A stretch of DNA of 64,000 nucleotides. Origin: Neostapfia colusana. Taxonomy: Eukaryota > Streptophyta > Magnoliopsida > Poales > Poaceae. Under the pieces are notes generated by a model. The model had not been told where the DNA came from, did no database searches, and saw only the letters and a list, made by a program, of their open reading frames with translations. The translations under genes and the position numbers were made by a program. Shown here one piece after another: positions 19,101-28,626 of the stretch. The stretch is taken from contig JASWHV010000003.1 of assembly GCA_030760725.1 (NCBI GenBank), positions 58,356,517-58,420,516 on the forward strand. Reading direction: 5' to 3'. How positions within the stretch are numbered: the stretch's first letter is position 1; each line of letters begins with the position of its first letter.

Positions 19101-20189
19101 CTATGGTTGAGGTGGCTTCTTGTTGGGGCACCGGTTGGCATAGTGTCCCGTTTCTCCACAGTTGTAGCATTGTCCTGTGACCTTGTTTAGTGGGGCCTTA
19201 TTGCCTTGTTGTGCATTTGGAGGGTTTGGCCCTGCAGGACGAGGTTGCAAGGCAGGATGTTGTTGTTGCACTTGTTGTCGCTGCTGTTGTGGTTGAAAAG
19301 TTGGATTCCTAGCAGCAGGGTTGTAGCTCCTCTGAAATTGATTGGGAGCTATAGGTCGATTCATTGCTCCCGTCGGCGGTGATGAGAAACGGGGCCGACT
19401 GTTGCTGCTAGAAGACTGTCCTTGCCAATTCATTTTCCTTTTTCGCTCCTCAACTAACTTCTGTCTTTTTCTTTCCACTATGAAAGCCTTGTTGATGAGC
19501 TTTTGGAAACTTTCATAGTCACTTGAAGACATGTCATACTGTATTTCTGAGTTCAATCCCTCAATGAAACAGTCTTGTTTCTTTTCATCCGTGTCTATGT
19601 CTCCCGGAGCATAGCGAGATAACTGTGTGAACTTAGTAAGGTATTCTCGCACGGACATGCTACCTTGTTTCAGGTTGAGAAACTCCTTCCGCTTGTTCTT
19701 TATTTCTCCTGCTGTAACATAGTGATTGCAGAAGGCGAGTTTGAACTCATTCCATGAGATACTTTCTGGATCCTCATGAGCTTCTTTGTATGCCGTCCAC
19801 CAGTCCGCTGCAGATCCATATAGTTGGTGAGAAGCAAAGAGTACCCTCTCACGCCCTGAGCACTGTATGATCTGCAACTTGTTCTCAATATTCTTGAGCC
19901 AATCATCAGCTTCTAATGGCTCTATAGCATTGTCAAACCTTGGTGGTTGGGTGCTTAGGAACTCATTCAACTTTGGTTCACGTGGTGCATTCTGAATTTG
20001 TGGTTGAGGTTGTTGCATGTTGGCCACCACTTGTGTCAAGTTTTGAATGAGTTGGTTTTGCATGTTCATCATCTGTTGTATCACCTCTCCATCAGCTCTG
20101 CGTGCAACTCGTGGCTGCCATCCAGGTAAAGGAAACTCTGCAGCCTCATTGTTGTTGTTCCCTTCGTTGCGTCTCCTTCTTCCTGCCAT
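19101..20189 (-). CDS. gag of gypsy-2, 362 codons, open
   Basis: An uninterrupted frame from ATG 20187-20189. It has a Gln/Asn-rich N-terminus (QQMMNMQNQLIQNLTQVV, possibly helical), a capsid domain with RFDNAIEPLEADDWLKNIE, WNEFKLAFCNHYV and LKQGSMSVREYLTKF, and a basic Arg/Lys stretch (ERKRQKLVEERKRKM). A long Gln/Pro-rich linker follows, then a CCHC knuckle CYNCGETGHYANRC at residues 341-354. Gag builds the particle and binds RNA. The stop at 19101-19103 lies eight codons after the knuckle, before the protease. The start is supported by the gap from the upstream ORF and the usual N-terminus. Whether it is expressed cannot be seen. Confidence 0.88.
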   Translation of the reverse strand: MAGRRRRNEGNNNNEAAEFPLPGWQPRVARRADGEVIQQMMNMQNQLIQNLTQVVANMQQPQPQIQNAPREPKLNEFLSTQPPRFDNAIEPLEADDWLKNIENKLQIIQCSGRERVLFASHQLYGSAADWWTAYKEAHEDPESISWNEFKLAFCNHYVTAGEIKNKRKEFLNLKQGSMSVREYLTKFTQLSRYAPGDIDTDEKKQDCFIEGLNSEIQYDMSSSDYESFQKLINKAFIVERKRQKLVEERKRKMNWQGQSSSSNSRPRFSSPPTGAMNRPIAPNQFQRSYNPAARNPTFQPQQQRQQVQQQHPALQPRPAGPNPPNAQQGNKAPLNKVTGQCYNCGETGHYANRCPNKKPPQP

Positions 20190-20535
20190 CTATTGTGAAA
20201 GACTATGTTTAAACTTAATGTATAAATGTTCTCTTAAGTGTATTACGTTGTGTATCTACTTCATCAGTTCTACACAAGAGTTACCAAAGTTTCTACTTCG
20301 TGCATTAAATGATCATGATTGAAGCAAACTAAGCATTTATATTCCTTAATAGATATGTACATACACTAACGAGGTTGTGAACATAAGCCTACGGTTTTCA
20401 CAACTCACGTTCATACACTAACAACACATTACATCATCAACCTAAACAAGTACACTAATCAACCATTACAAACTAGTCAATACAATACCATACATACGTA
20501 CTACACGAGCCATTACATGAGCAAGGACACCTATC
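20190..20535 (-). other. spacer between the extra ORF and gag of gypsy-2
   Basis: 346 bp without an ORF of note. It begins after TAG of the H3-tail ORF and leads to the gag ATG. AT-rich near gag. Nothing resembling a splice acceptor could be chosen with confidence. Confidence 0.5.
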
Positions 20536-21330
20536 CTAGTTGTCCCCTGGGTTCTGTGCATCCTCCCGTGGGTTCCCGCCATCACCATCAGGAGTGCTAG
20601 CCTCTGACTCAGCTGTGGAGGCCTCAGGTGCTGGTGAAGCATGAGGGTGTTTGGCTGCCCTATAGTCTGGAGAGTCCGGAGTCCAAGTATCTCCATCTGA
20701 AGCATAGAGGTCACTCACTTCTCCATCCTTCATCCTTATCAGTCCACGCATTACGGCCCCCGTCTTCTTCAAAAGGTCACTTACGTCCTGAAGCTCCTGT
20801 TGGCAGTTCTGTAGCCTAGTGCTGACGTCAACTCCTACCTTGAGGCTCATCTCCATCTGCACTATGTTGCAACCTTCATGGATTGGCTCGTAGTTGAACA
20901 CTGCACTTCCACTTTGTCGCCGAGGGGTATACATGTATTGAGTCCCCTCAAGGCGACCACAGTTGGTGTAGCTCTGGCAAGTGATCGCCTCCCAAGTGAC
21001 ATCCTTCTCAGCCTGTGCCATGGTAGACCTCCATGCTGGCGAATTGTGGATCTTGAGCAGTTTGTTCTCATAGTAGATCCTTGCCTGCGACTTCCACTCA
21101 TCGCGTTCTACGTGAGAAACTCGAGTGGTGTCGTACTGCACCTCTAGCTTGCCGGTGTAACCAGCATAGCGAAGGAGGTGTCTAAGGTGATCCACCATGC
21201 CTCTAGTAGACTCCCCGTGGGTATGGTAGGTGGCGGGGTTGTCTACATCCTCGACAGTGCGTTCAGCCAGCTGGTGTCGAGGAACTCGTCCTCCGGTGGA
21301 CTTACGGGCCGTAAGACGTGTGCGTGCCAT
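20536..21330 (-). CDS. extra gypsy-2 ORF starting with a histone H3-tail mimic, 264 codons
   Basis: Frame on the minus strand from ATG 21328-21330; an in-frame ATG 26 codons upstream (21408) only adds an AT-rich, leader-like stretch, so I prefer 21330. After the Met the protein reads ARTRLTARKSTGGRVPR and then HQLA. Against histone H3 residues 1-21 this is identical at 16 positions, differing at 4, 5, 14, 15 and 18 (K4 to R, K14 to R, K18 to H). T6, A7, R8, K9, S10, T11, G12, G13 and P16 are kept. The rest is not a histone fold: a region with HLLRYAGYTGKLEVQY and AEKDVTWEAITCQSY, a heptad-like helix (STRLQNCQQELQDVSDLLKK) and an acidic Ser/Pro tail. It is in sense with the element, between primer site and gag, and fully open while pol is broken. 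Function unknown. Confidence 0.8.
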   Translation of the reverse strand: MARTRLTARKSTGGRVPRHQLAERTVEDVDNPATYHTHGESTRGMVDHLRHLLRYAGYTGKLEVQYDTTRVSHVERDEWKSQARIYYENKLLKIHNSPAWRSTMAQAEKDVTWEAITCQSYTNCGRLEGTQYMYTPRRQSGSAVFNYEPIHEGCNIVQMEMSLKVGVDVSTRLQNCQQELQDVSDLLKKTGAVMRGLIRMKDGEVSDLYASDGDTWTPDSPDYRAAKHPHASPAPEASTAESEASTPDGDGGNPREDAQNPGDN

Positions 21331-21524
21331 ATGTTTCAAGAAAAATTTAAAATGTGTTATAAAATAAACAATAATATAATTTTGAGTATAGATGAGGTTA
21401 GACAACATATATATAATCTAAATAATCGTCCTTCTAACAAAATATTTAGTAAAATAGTTTTTAATAAAATAGTGATGTCTATCCCGTCCATTTCTAACTA
21501 GGTCTGCGTCCTACGGGCAACCTT

Positions 21525-21537
21525 GGCTCTGATACCA
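21525..21537 (-). other. primer-binding site of gypsy-2 (initiator Met tRNA type)
   Basis: Minus strand TGGTATCAGAGCC, three bases inside the 5' LTR edge (21541). It is complementary to the 3' end of plant initiator Met tRNA and fixes the element's orientation. Confidence 0.92.
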
Positions 21538-21540
21538 CTT

Positions 21541-24500
21541 TGTCACACCCGGTTTTCCATAAGGAACACCCAAGCGTATTCTCACATGTATGCCAGGATC
21601 AGTTGAGTCATACATGTGCCGACAATAGTGAAACATCATTATATTACATGCCAGGGTCAACGGTAACATTATATTACATCATAAGTCATAGTATCATAAT
21701 AAAAGTACTAACACACTAAATATTTACAACAACGGAAGTCTAATTAAGGGTCCTCCAATCCACAGGCGTTGCCCGGGGGTTTCGCCAACCTAGAAGAACT
21801 CTTCGGGATCAAAGTCCTCCTCATCGAAGTCTATATCTTCATTTACACCTGAGCATCATATGATATCCACAAAAGCAAGTTTGAGTACCAAAGGTACTCA
21901 ATGTAGGAAAGAATGTTATGAAGGCTATTAGCAAGGAAAGGCTAACATGGTTAAGCACTATGCATTAATCCTAGGCCTTAGCTTTGATTAGCAACCTATC
22001 TTACTAAGTGATAATCCCACCATCATCACAATTAAGTCATTAATGTTAGGTTACACCACCCAACAACCTCTTTCGACTCACATCCATGTTTCTCTAATCA
22101 TGGACAAGTCCAAGCCGCTCTTGACCGTGAGCACGACTGTCATGACAGTTTGGTTCTCTGCAGAGATTGTACCACTTTACCTAAAAGTAGTGATTTCATC
22201 CCCTGTTGTCAGGTGGACTAAGAAACCTCCCTGATATCCATGGTTGCAAGCCACATTACACACTTCCTTTGGTGTGCGATCAGGAGATCACTACATGGCC
22301 TTTACAAAGGGTCTACCGGCAAGTACAAGCCCACTGAGGTTTCACCGCTGCAGTTCCTGGGAGTAAACCCTCCTCTACAGAAGCCCCCTCTTGAGCCTTG
22401 CAGTTCCTAGGGCAGTCAAAAATGGACTCTCATTCCCCGCACCATCCAAACACTCATACTATACCAGCAAACACCTAATTAATTGGCCAAGCTGCCCCAT
22501 CTCAGTCTTGTGGTGGCACTGTAAAGCCGGGTTAACTGTTCCATGAACCGGTCCTTAGAATCTAAGACATGCACTGTCACTAACCCGAGTCTCGTGCACG
22601 AAGCACCATCCAAAACAACCAGCCTGTCTAGATTCCTAATACCCTGACACACTCTTGTGTCTTTCATACAATTCCACAAGACTAACCACATTTATGTTTC
22701 ATTCATTCTCTAAGTACTAAGCATGGCTAAGCACATAAAATGATAACCGACAAATATCAACTAAGTCCCTCCATGGTTCAACAAGGAATGATAAAGGAAT
22801 ATAACTAGGGAAACAACCTAAATTAGATTTCATATTGATGACATCATGCAAGCATTCTAACTAATTCATCCTAGAGTAGGAACACAGTGGTCAAGGAACA
22901 CTTGCCTTTGAATGAAGGGGGATTTACTTCAAACTCTTGCTCTTGAAGATTATGAAATAGTTCTTGGGTCGGTTCTATCCATACACATGCACACAAAACA
23001 ATGCCAAACATACCATAAGAATCTTAGCAATGCATTTCAATCATATAGGTTTGACTATACACATGCACCTATTGATTTCATGTCATTTCATGTGGTTTAA
23101 ATTAAAAATAAGTTTCAATTTGGGCATCCATATCCTTTTACTTTATCTTTGTTATAACCAAAATAATCATTTTTCTAATTTTATAGTGATATTAATAATT
23201 TCTAGAATTTTATGTGTATATATGTTAATTTTTATAATTAATTAAATCCTAAAGTCATTTAAATCATTACTACAATCATTTTTAGAACTCATATTACTAT
23301 TTTCTACATTTCCGAACCTATTTATGTATTTGGAACAGTTTCCAAAATTTTCCTTTATTATATACTATTTTTATCTATATTTCAGCATTTATTTAATACC
23401 TAAAAATGCATTTTCAGTCATTTAAATAATTATTCTGGACTACAGAAACTTCAAATACATAAAAGTATAAAAACAGAATAATCTTATGCTATTTAATGAG
23501 TTTCCATAATTTTTCTGACATCTATATTGTTTTTATTTCAATTTTCAGAATTAATTTGTCATTATATGAGCCTTTGGAATTAATTACTTTTAATTTCAAA
23601 TTTAATATTCTGATCAGAACATTTAATCAAGGCTTTTAATAATTTTCTAACATTTTTCATAAATTATTTAGTCTAAGATTAATTACAGAATTAAAACCAA
23701 CTTTAAAACTGATTTGGGCCAAATTGAAATACTTTCAGTTTTTCCAGGGTTCAAAATGCATTTACAGAATGATTTTGCTAATTTTCAAAATACACAGGGG
23801 CTATTTAGCTAGTTTACAGTGAATTCTCTAAATTCTATAAAGCCTAAGGTTTATTTTGTAAAGTACACGGACTGTTTCATACTAATTTGAATCTCTAGGG
23901 GCCTAACCAGAAAAATCTAACGTTTATAACTGTTTTAAACGTGGGCCGTTGATCTCTGATCGGATGGCTCGGATTTAATGTAGCGAAGGGGTACGTTTTG
24001 TTTTAATCTTAGCCGCACACTCCGGATCCGAGGGCTCATAAGCGGCCACGTCGCTCCCCCCTTTTCTTCCTCGCGCCCGGCAGCCGCGCCCGCCGGAAAC
24101 CGGCGGCGACCTCGCCGGAGAAGGCCGATCTTCGCCGATTCTCATCAGTTTCTTGCGTTTTCTACTCCAAATTGAAGAGGAAGGAATGGGAAACTCACCT
24201 AGGATGTTTTGTGAACCCGAATTGGTCACAGAAGGTCGGGTGACGGCGGGGAACTGTAAACGCCGGCGATCTTCGTCGGTGAAGCACTGCAGCACTGTTT
24301 TTTCGTCTTTTTTCCTCTGGAAACCTTCCTGGTGACCAGCCTCAACACCGAAGATCAGTGGGTGTTTTCGAGGAAATGGAGAGGGAGCAGTTTTCTATTC
24401 GGGAGAGAAATGAGAGCAGTTTTTGTGAGGGAAAATGACCGGCTATGGGTCAGTTTTATAGAGGAAGGAGGGGTGACGGTTGGGGAGGCGCCGGTTGATG

Positions 24501-24677
24501 GAGAGACGCCGCACATTTGGCACATGGCCGAATCTTCCCTCACATGTGATAATAGAGCGGGGAGAGAGAAGAGGGCTGCGGTGAGGGTGGGGAAAACCGT
24601 CGTGTATGGTTCTTTTGGTAGAGAGGGGAAGGAGAGGGGCGGTTTTTGTCTCACGTTCAGAATTTGGGGTCGTTACA
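21541..24677 (-). repeat. 5' LTR of gypsy-2 (3137 bp)
   Basis: TGTCACACCC at 21541 and CGTTACA at 24677 give TG/CA termini. The outer half (23235-24677) matches the 3' LTR at 14215-15687. 21541-23234 has no second copy in the window. The sequence is AT-rich from about 22700 to 23950, then GC-rich and promoter-like in the last 700 bp. No coding feature. Confidence 0.93.
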
Positions 24678-25021
24678 GCAACTGCAGCACTCGTGGCTCA
24701 AGAGATGGAAGTGATGGCAGCTATGATCTAGCTCAGTCCATGCTAGTGGAAGACTAAAGTGCAGCTGATGCAACAAAAAACAATGTTAAGGGTATCGCAA
24801 AGATGTTTAGTGTTGTGGTCTGTTTGGTGTCAGTTTAGGTCAGTTAGTACCTCAGGCAAGCGCAACCGAGATGAAGGGCCTGCCGTGGGGAGTAGGATGG
24901 TGGTTTTTCCATTCAGGAACAAGTGTTGTGCGTTGTGCTATGTGTCCGTGCCATATAACTATATGTCTGGGGCTCAGCCTAGCAAAGCCTGCCAAGACAA
25001 GGATGTCGTTTGTATCCCATC
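24678..25021 (+). pseudogene. LINE sequence upstream of the endonuclease
   Basis: Placed before the endonuclease, so it probably holds the end of ORF1 and the junction to ORF2. Frames are short and I recognise no ORF1 motif. The first five bases (GCAAC) may be the gypsy-2 target duplication. Confidence 0.45.
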
Positions 25022-25570
25022 AAATGGAGTATAACTTGGTTGTGCTTAGTTGGGATGTCCATGGACTAAATAGCCCTGCACGTCGAGAAGTTCTAAAAAG
25101 TCTGATTGCATCTGTGAGACCCTCTGTGATATGCCTCGAAGAGAAGAAGCTTCAGCAACTGGATGACAGACATGCAGCAGAATGTCTCGGGCAAAATTTT
25201 CAGCGCCTTCATCTACCTGCAAATGGGACTAGAGGAGGGATCTTGGTTGCATGGCAGCATGGTGTTCTGGAAGTAAACAATCACAGTCTCAGAGTACACA
25301 CTAACTGTAGCATTCACACACCGAGCCCCTAATAGCATGGCAGCTCTCACAACAGTGTATCAACAGCGGAAGGAAACAAACAGAATTTTTTACAAGAGAT
25401 GTGATTGCAATCCACCCTTTGGCACCCCATGGTTATGTATAGGTGATTTCAACCTCATATATCAGTCTCGTGACAAGAACAACAACAATCTGAACAGGCG
25501 CCTCATGGGCTCATTCCGGACTACCTTAGACAGTGTTGAGCTAATGGAATACCACCTACAGAACAGACAA
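25022..25570 (+). pseudogene. LINE apurinic/apyrimidinic-like endonuclease domain
   Basis: Motifs of the LINE endonuclease fold in order are LSWDVHGLNSPARRE (first strand), SVICLEEKKL with the catalytic Glu region, TRGGILVAW, and WLCIGDFNLI followed by DKNNNNLNRR. The endonuclease nicks target DNA to start insertion. A stop near 25330 and a frameshift around 25335 separate the two halves, and TAG follows at about 25577. The catalytic pattern GDFN is kept. Confidence 0.85.
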
Positions 25571-26107
25571 TTCAAATAGAGCAATGAAAGACAAGACCCT
25601 ACTCTTGTCAGATTGGATCCGGCGTTCTATAACTCGGATTGGGATAATGCTCTCCCAGGCTATGGTCTGTCAGCTCTATCGTCTTTGATATAGGACCACT
25701 GCCCCATCCTCCTTTACCCATAGAACAGACTCTTCAAGCCAGCCCTGTTCCGATTTGAAAATTTCTGGACACACTCTTCGGGTTTCTTGGAGGTCGTACA
25801 GGAGGCATGGACAACATCGGTACACAATGGCTCTCTACTGAAGAACTTACATGACAAACTCACAAACACTGCAAAGGCATTAAAAAAATGGAGCAAGCGT
25901 GTGTTCAATACGGCCAGGATGCAATTACACATCGCGCAGGAGATCATCCAGTGGCTAGAGTTGGCATAGGAGGCTAGACCGCTTTCCTATGAGGAAATGC
26001 TATTCAGAAAGGAGTTAAAAGTCAGATTATTAGGGCTCGCAGCCATCGAGTGCGCACATAGGAGACAGGCTTCCAGAATTACATGGCTTCAAGCTGGGGA
26101 CACCTGC
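25571..26107 (+). pseudogene. LINE region between endonuclease and reverse transcriptase
   Basis: Continues ORF2 with at least three stops (for example near 25690, 25720 and 25968). Recognisable pieces are LFRFENFWT, the Lys-rich helix LTNTAKALKKWSKRVF and LQAGDTCTR at the solo LTR junction. The last is the first half of the GDxxTRFFH motif that precedes the LINE reverse transcriptase. Confidence 0.8.
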
Positions 26108-26112
26108 ACACG
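26108..26112. other. target-site duplication ACACG, left of the solo LTR
   Basis: ACACG here and at 28622-28626 flank the solo LTR. A perfect 5 bp duplication, as made by LTR-element integrases. Confidence 0.9.
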
Positions 26113-26404
26113 TGAAAGTGCATCTAGGTCCCCGTGTGGGTTTCGGAGGATTGATGACGAACAATTAAAATGCTAATGAGTTAAAATGAGCATGTGTGCA
26201 GATAGGTTGGACGACAAGAAGAGATTGAGGGCTTTTCAAAAAGGGAATTGAAGAAGAAGGCGTGAAGCTATACAATAGAGTTAGGGTTTTTATTTTTCTT
26301 GAGTATAGGAACGCCACACTATTAAGAGGGACACGCCACGCAGCAAAGAAAAGCAAGCTCAATCCCATCAAACAACCCTTAGTGTAGAAAAGAGTTGTTA
26401 GGAC

Positions 26405-26870
26405 AATAACCTCAGACATGTCAGAGAGATGCGGATAAGTGCTCTCTATGTAGACTCGGACATGTCTGAAGGTCTCGGAGAAGTACCTTTTGAGTACACT
26501 CGGACATATCCGAAGAAATTCGAACATGGCTGAAGTCTAGGGTTTTTGAGAGTTCCTAAGTCTAGAGGGTCGGACATGCCTGAAGAAGTCGGACAAGTAC
26601 CCTCTATATATGTCCGGACATGTCCGAACACTTCGGACATGTACTTTCTGTTACGGGTCGTACATGTCCAAGGTGTAGTTCAAATATGTTAGAAGTCTGA
26701 GGATATCCGAAGACTGACTCGGATATGTCAGCTCAGACATGTTCGAAATATGTTGTACATGCCCGAAGTGGAATCAACAAGACAATTTAAATTAGTGTCA
26801 GTTGAGGACATCATTTTACCGTTGATGCTCCCCAAACTCGAACATGTCCGAAGTGGAGTTCAGACATGTT
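26405..26870. repeat. degenerate palindromic array TCGGACATGTCCGA in the solo LTR
   Basis: More than twelve variants of CGGACATGTCCGAAG occur between 26410 and 26870, each nearly self-complementary, at irregular spacing of about 25-45 bp. Perfect or near-perfect palindromes include TCCGGACATGTCCGA near 26625. A few more copies lie near 27565-27620. A run of 13 G sits at 26901-26913. The array could be an enhancer or the product of replication slippage. Confidence 0.8.
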
Positions 26871-27699
26871 CAAACTTTAGTGGTTGGCAACGGTAACATT
26901 GGGGGGGGGGGGGCTACAAAAGGAGGGATATCGTCCCCACTTTGTAAGAGATCAACCCCAGAGCTTTCACTAGTGTTCTTGAGCATTCCTAGACCTCACT
27001 CACACCCTCTAGCATTCAGTCTTGGATCTTGTAAGGATTTGAGGTTTTGTGAGGAGATTCAAGAAGAGGAGCACTTAGGGTTGAGCTTGCTGAGTTGCAC
27101 ACCTTCCTGCTGCGTGGCTTGTGTTTATTACTCTTGGAGCATTGTTCCTAGGCAGCTAGGTGTCGCTCGGTGACTCCTAACTTGTGGTGAGACCCAGGAA
27201 GTTTGTAATCACCCTTGTGTTGATAGTGTAATAACCAAGTTTGATCTTTGATATAACTTGGTGAGGGTTAGGGTTGAAAGAGACCCGGTCCTTTATGGAC
27301 ACCTCAAAGGAGACGTAGATTTCTGTGTAGAATCGAACTTCGGTAAATAAATACTCATGTTCACTTGTGTCCATTTACATATTTTTCAATTATCATATCA
27401 TTGCTTTTGCTTGTGATTGATCAAACCCTAGCATTGAACTAGTTTAGTATTTAGATCATCAAACTTGCTTGATAAGTTGCTAGTCTTGTTTTAGAGCTAT
27501 TCCTAGATCGCATCACTCATACACTTTATATAGAATTAGTTAGTTTTATTTCCACTGCAACCGACTTCAGACAAGTCTGATTTCATCAAACTTATCCGAA
27601 GTATTTTCGGACTTGTCCGAACCTGACATAACAGAGTCAGTTAATTATTGTTTTTTAAATTTAAATTAGCTTATTCACCCCCTCTAGGCAACTTTCAAC

Positions 27700-28615
27700 T
27701 CAGGCTAGGCATTTGGTTTAACCGAAACCGTTCGGTTCGGTTTTTCTCAAAGTTCGGTTTTTAGAAAATGAAAACCAAAATAGTCTATGCTAAACAAAAA
27801 ACCGGCGCTCCGGTTAACCAGAAACTTTGGTTCAGTTTTCAGTTAAACCAAAAAAAACCGGAACTACGAGCGTGATGCTACGGCCATGGTCCGGGGCGCG
27901 CGCCGCCTGTGGTTCCGCTGTCGAGGAGCGCGGGGTCGCCGCGGCCGGGGAGTGCGGGAGCCGCCGGGGCAGGGGAGCGCGAGAGCCGCCAAGGCCGAGG
28001 AGCACGAGAGTGTCGAGGCCGGGGCGCTCGCTGTCGGGTGCCGCTGCCGAGGAGCGCGGGTTCGCCGCGGCCGGGGAGAGCGGGAGCCACCGGTGGTGGA
28101 GGAGCGTGAGAGCCGCCAAGGCCAGGGAGCAGGGGCGCATCGAGGCTAGGGCGGGGGAGCGCGAGAGCTGCCGAGGTCGGGGAGCACGGGAACGTCGAGG
28201 CCAGGGCGCGTGCTGCCGGGTGCCGCTGCCGAGGAGTGTGAGTTTGCCACGGCCGGGGAGCGCGGGAGCTGCTGGGGGTGGGGGAGCGTGAGAGTCACCG
28301 AGGCCAGAGTGCAGGGGCGCCGTCGGGACTGGAGAGCGGCGGTGGCTGTCTGGGACCGGCAGGATGTGGGGTTAGGGACCTAGGGTTTATTGGTGGGCTG
28401 AGTTATTTGACTTGGGCTGTTGTTTGGACTGGACTGTTATTGGGCCTACTTCAGTTAACCCGGTTAACCGGAAATTAAAACCGAAGCCGAAGGAAAATCG
28501 GTTTTCATACTTTGACAACCAAAATTTGTTCGGATTGGACGATTTCGGTTAGTTCGGTTTGGTTCCGGTTAGTTCGGTTTTGGTGTTCGGTTTCTGTTAT
28601 TTTTGCCCACCCTGA
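27700..28615. mobile_element. non-autonomous hAT-like transposon, 916 bp
   Basis: Termini TCAGGCTAGGCA and the complement of TCAGGGTGGGCA (10 of 12 match), with a perfect 8 bp target duplication CTTTCAAC at 27692-27699 and 28616-28623. These are hAT features. Subterminal sequence is rich in ACCGAACCGAAC-like motifs. The inside is a GC-rich repetitive block (about 27890-28340) with no transposase; its Arg/Ala/Gly-rich open frames on both strands come from composition. The insertion point is exactly the solo LTR edge plus two bases of its target duplication. Confidence 0.85.
27890..28340. repeat. GC-rich minisatellite inside the hAT-like element
   Basis: Segments such as CCGCTGCCGAGGAGCGCGGG and CGGCCGGGGAGCGCGGGAGC recur near 27910-27965, 28040-28090 and 28225-28275, giving a repeat of roughly 130-180 bp made from shorter GAGGAGCGCGNG units. 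It may be a captured host fragment, but no gene is recognisable. Confidence 0.7.
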
Positions 28616-28626
28616 CTTTCAACACG

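Larger units (their letters stand above)
14215..24677 (-). mobile_element. Ty3/gypsy chromodomain-type retrotransposon (gypsy-2, Tekay/Del-like)
   Basis: Minus-strand element: 5' LTR 21541-24677 (3137 bp), Met-type primer site, an extra ORF with an H3-like tail, gag, protease, reverse transcriptase, RNase H, integrase with chromodomain-like tail, polypurine tract, and 3' LTR. The 3' LTR is present only from 14215 to 15687 because gypsy-1 inserted in it; the rest is left of the window. Domain order PR-RT-RH-INT defines Ty3/gypsy. Long LTRs and a C-terminal chromodomain suggest the Tekay/Del clade. The right flank (24678-24682, GCAAC) is the candidate target duplication, in LINE sequence. Confidence 0.92.
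26113..28621 (-). mobile_element. solo LTR (about 1.6 kb) carrying a later hAT-like insertion
   Basis: Termini TGAAAGTG at 26113 and ACTTTCA (left copy ending at 27697, and again 28621 because of the hAT target duplication). Flanked by ACACG. No gag or pol lies between, so it is a solo LTR left by recombination between two LTRs (inference). The minus-strand end reads GCCTAGAGGGGGTGAATAAG, similar to the SIRE-type copia-2 LTR terminus region, so minus orientation and a SIRE-like origin are likely. LTR proper is 26113-27697 (1585 bp). Confidence 0.85.

Noticed and set aside
20536..21330. A host histone H3 gene or pseudogene
   Set aside because: Only the first 21 residues resemble H3. The histone fold is absent, the strand and position fit the retrotransposon, and the frame continues as an unrelated protein.
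21525..21537. tRNA gene suggested by GGCTCTGATACCA (also at 47750 and 63040)
   Set aside because: Only the 3' end of a Met tRNA is matched, next to LTR edges. These are primer-binding sites; no cloverleaf surrounds them.
22000..22700. Possible host gene fragment between gypsy-2 gag and the LINE
   Set aside because: It lies inside the 5' LTR limits (21541-24677), and only short frames without domains are seen.
26405..26870. CRISPR-like array
   Set aside because: Repeats are short, degenerate, palindromic and irregularly spaced, and this is plant nuclear DNA inside an LTR.
27827..28291. Arg/Gly/Ala-rich open frames in the hAT-like element
   Set aside because: Composition-driven, present on both strands over a minisatellite; no known domain.
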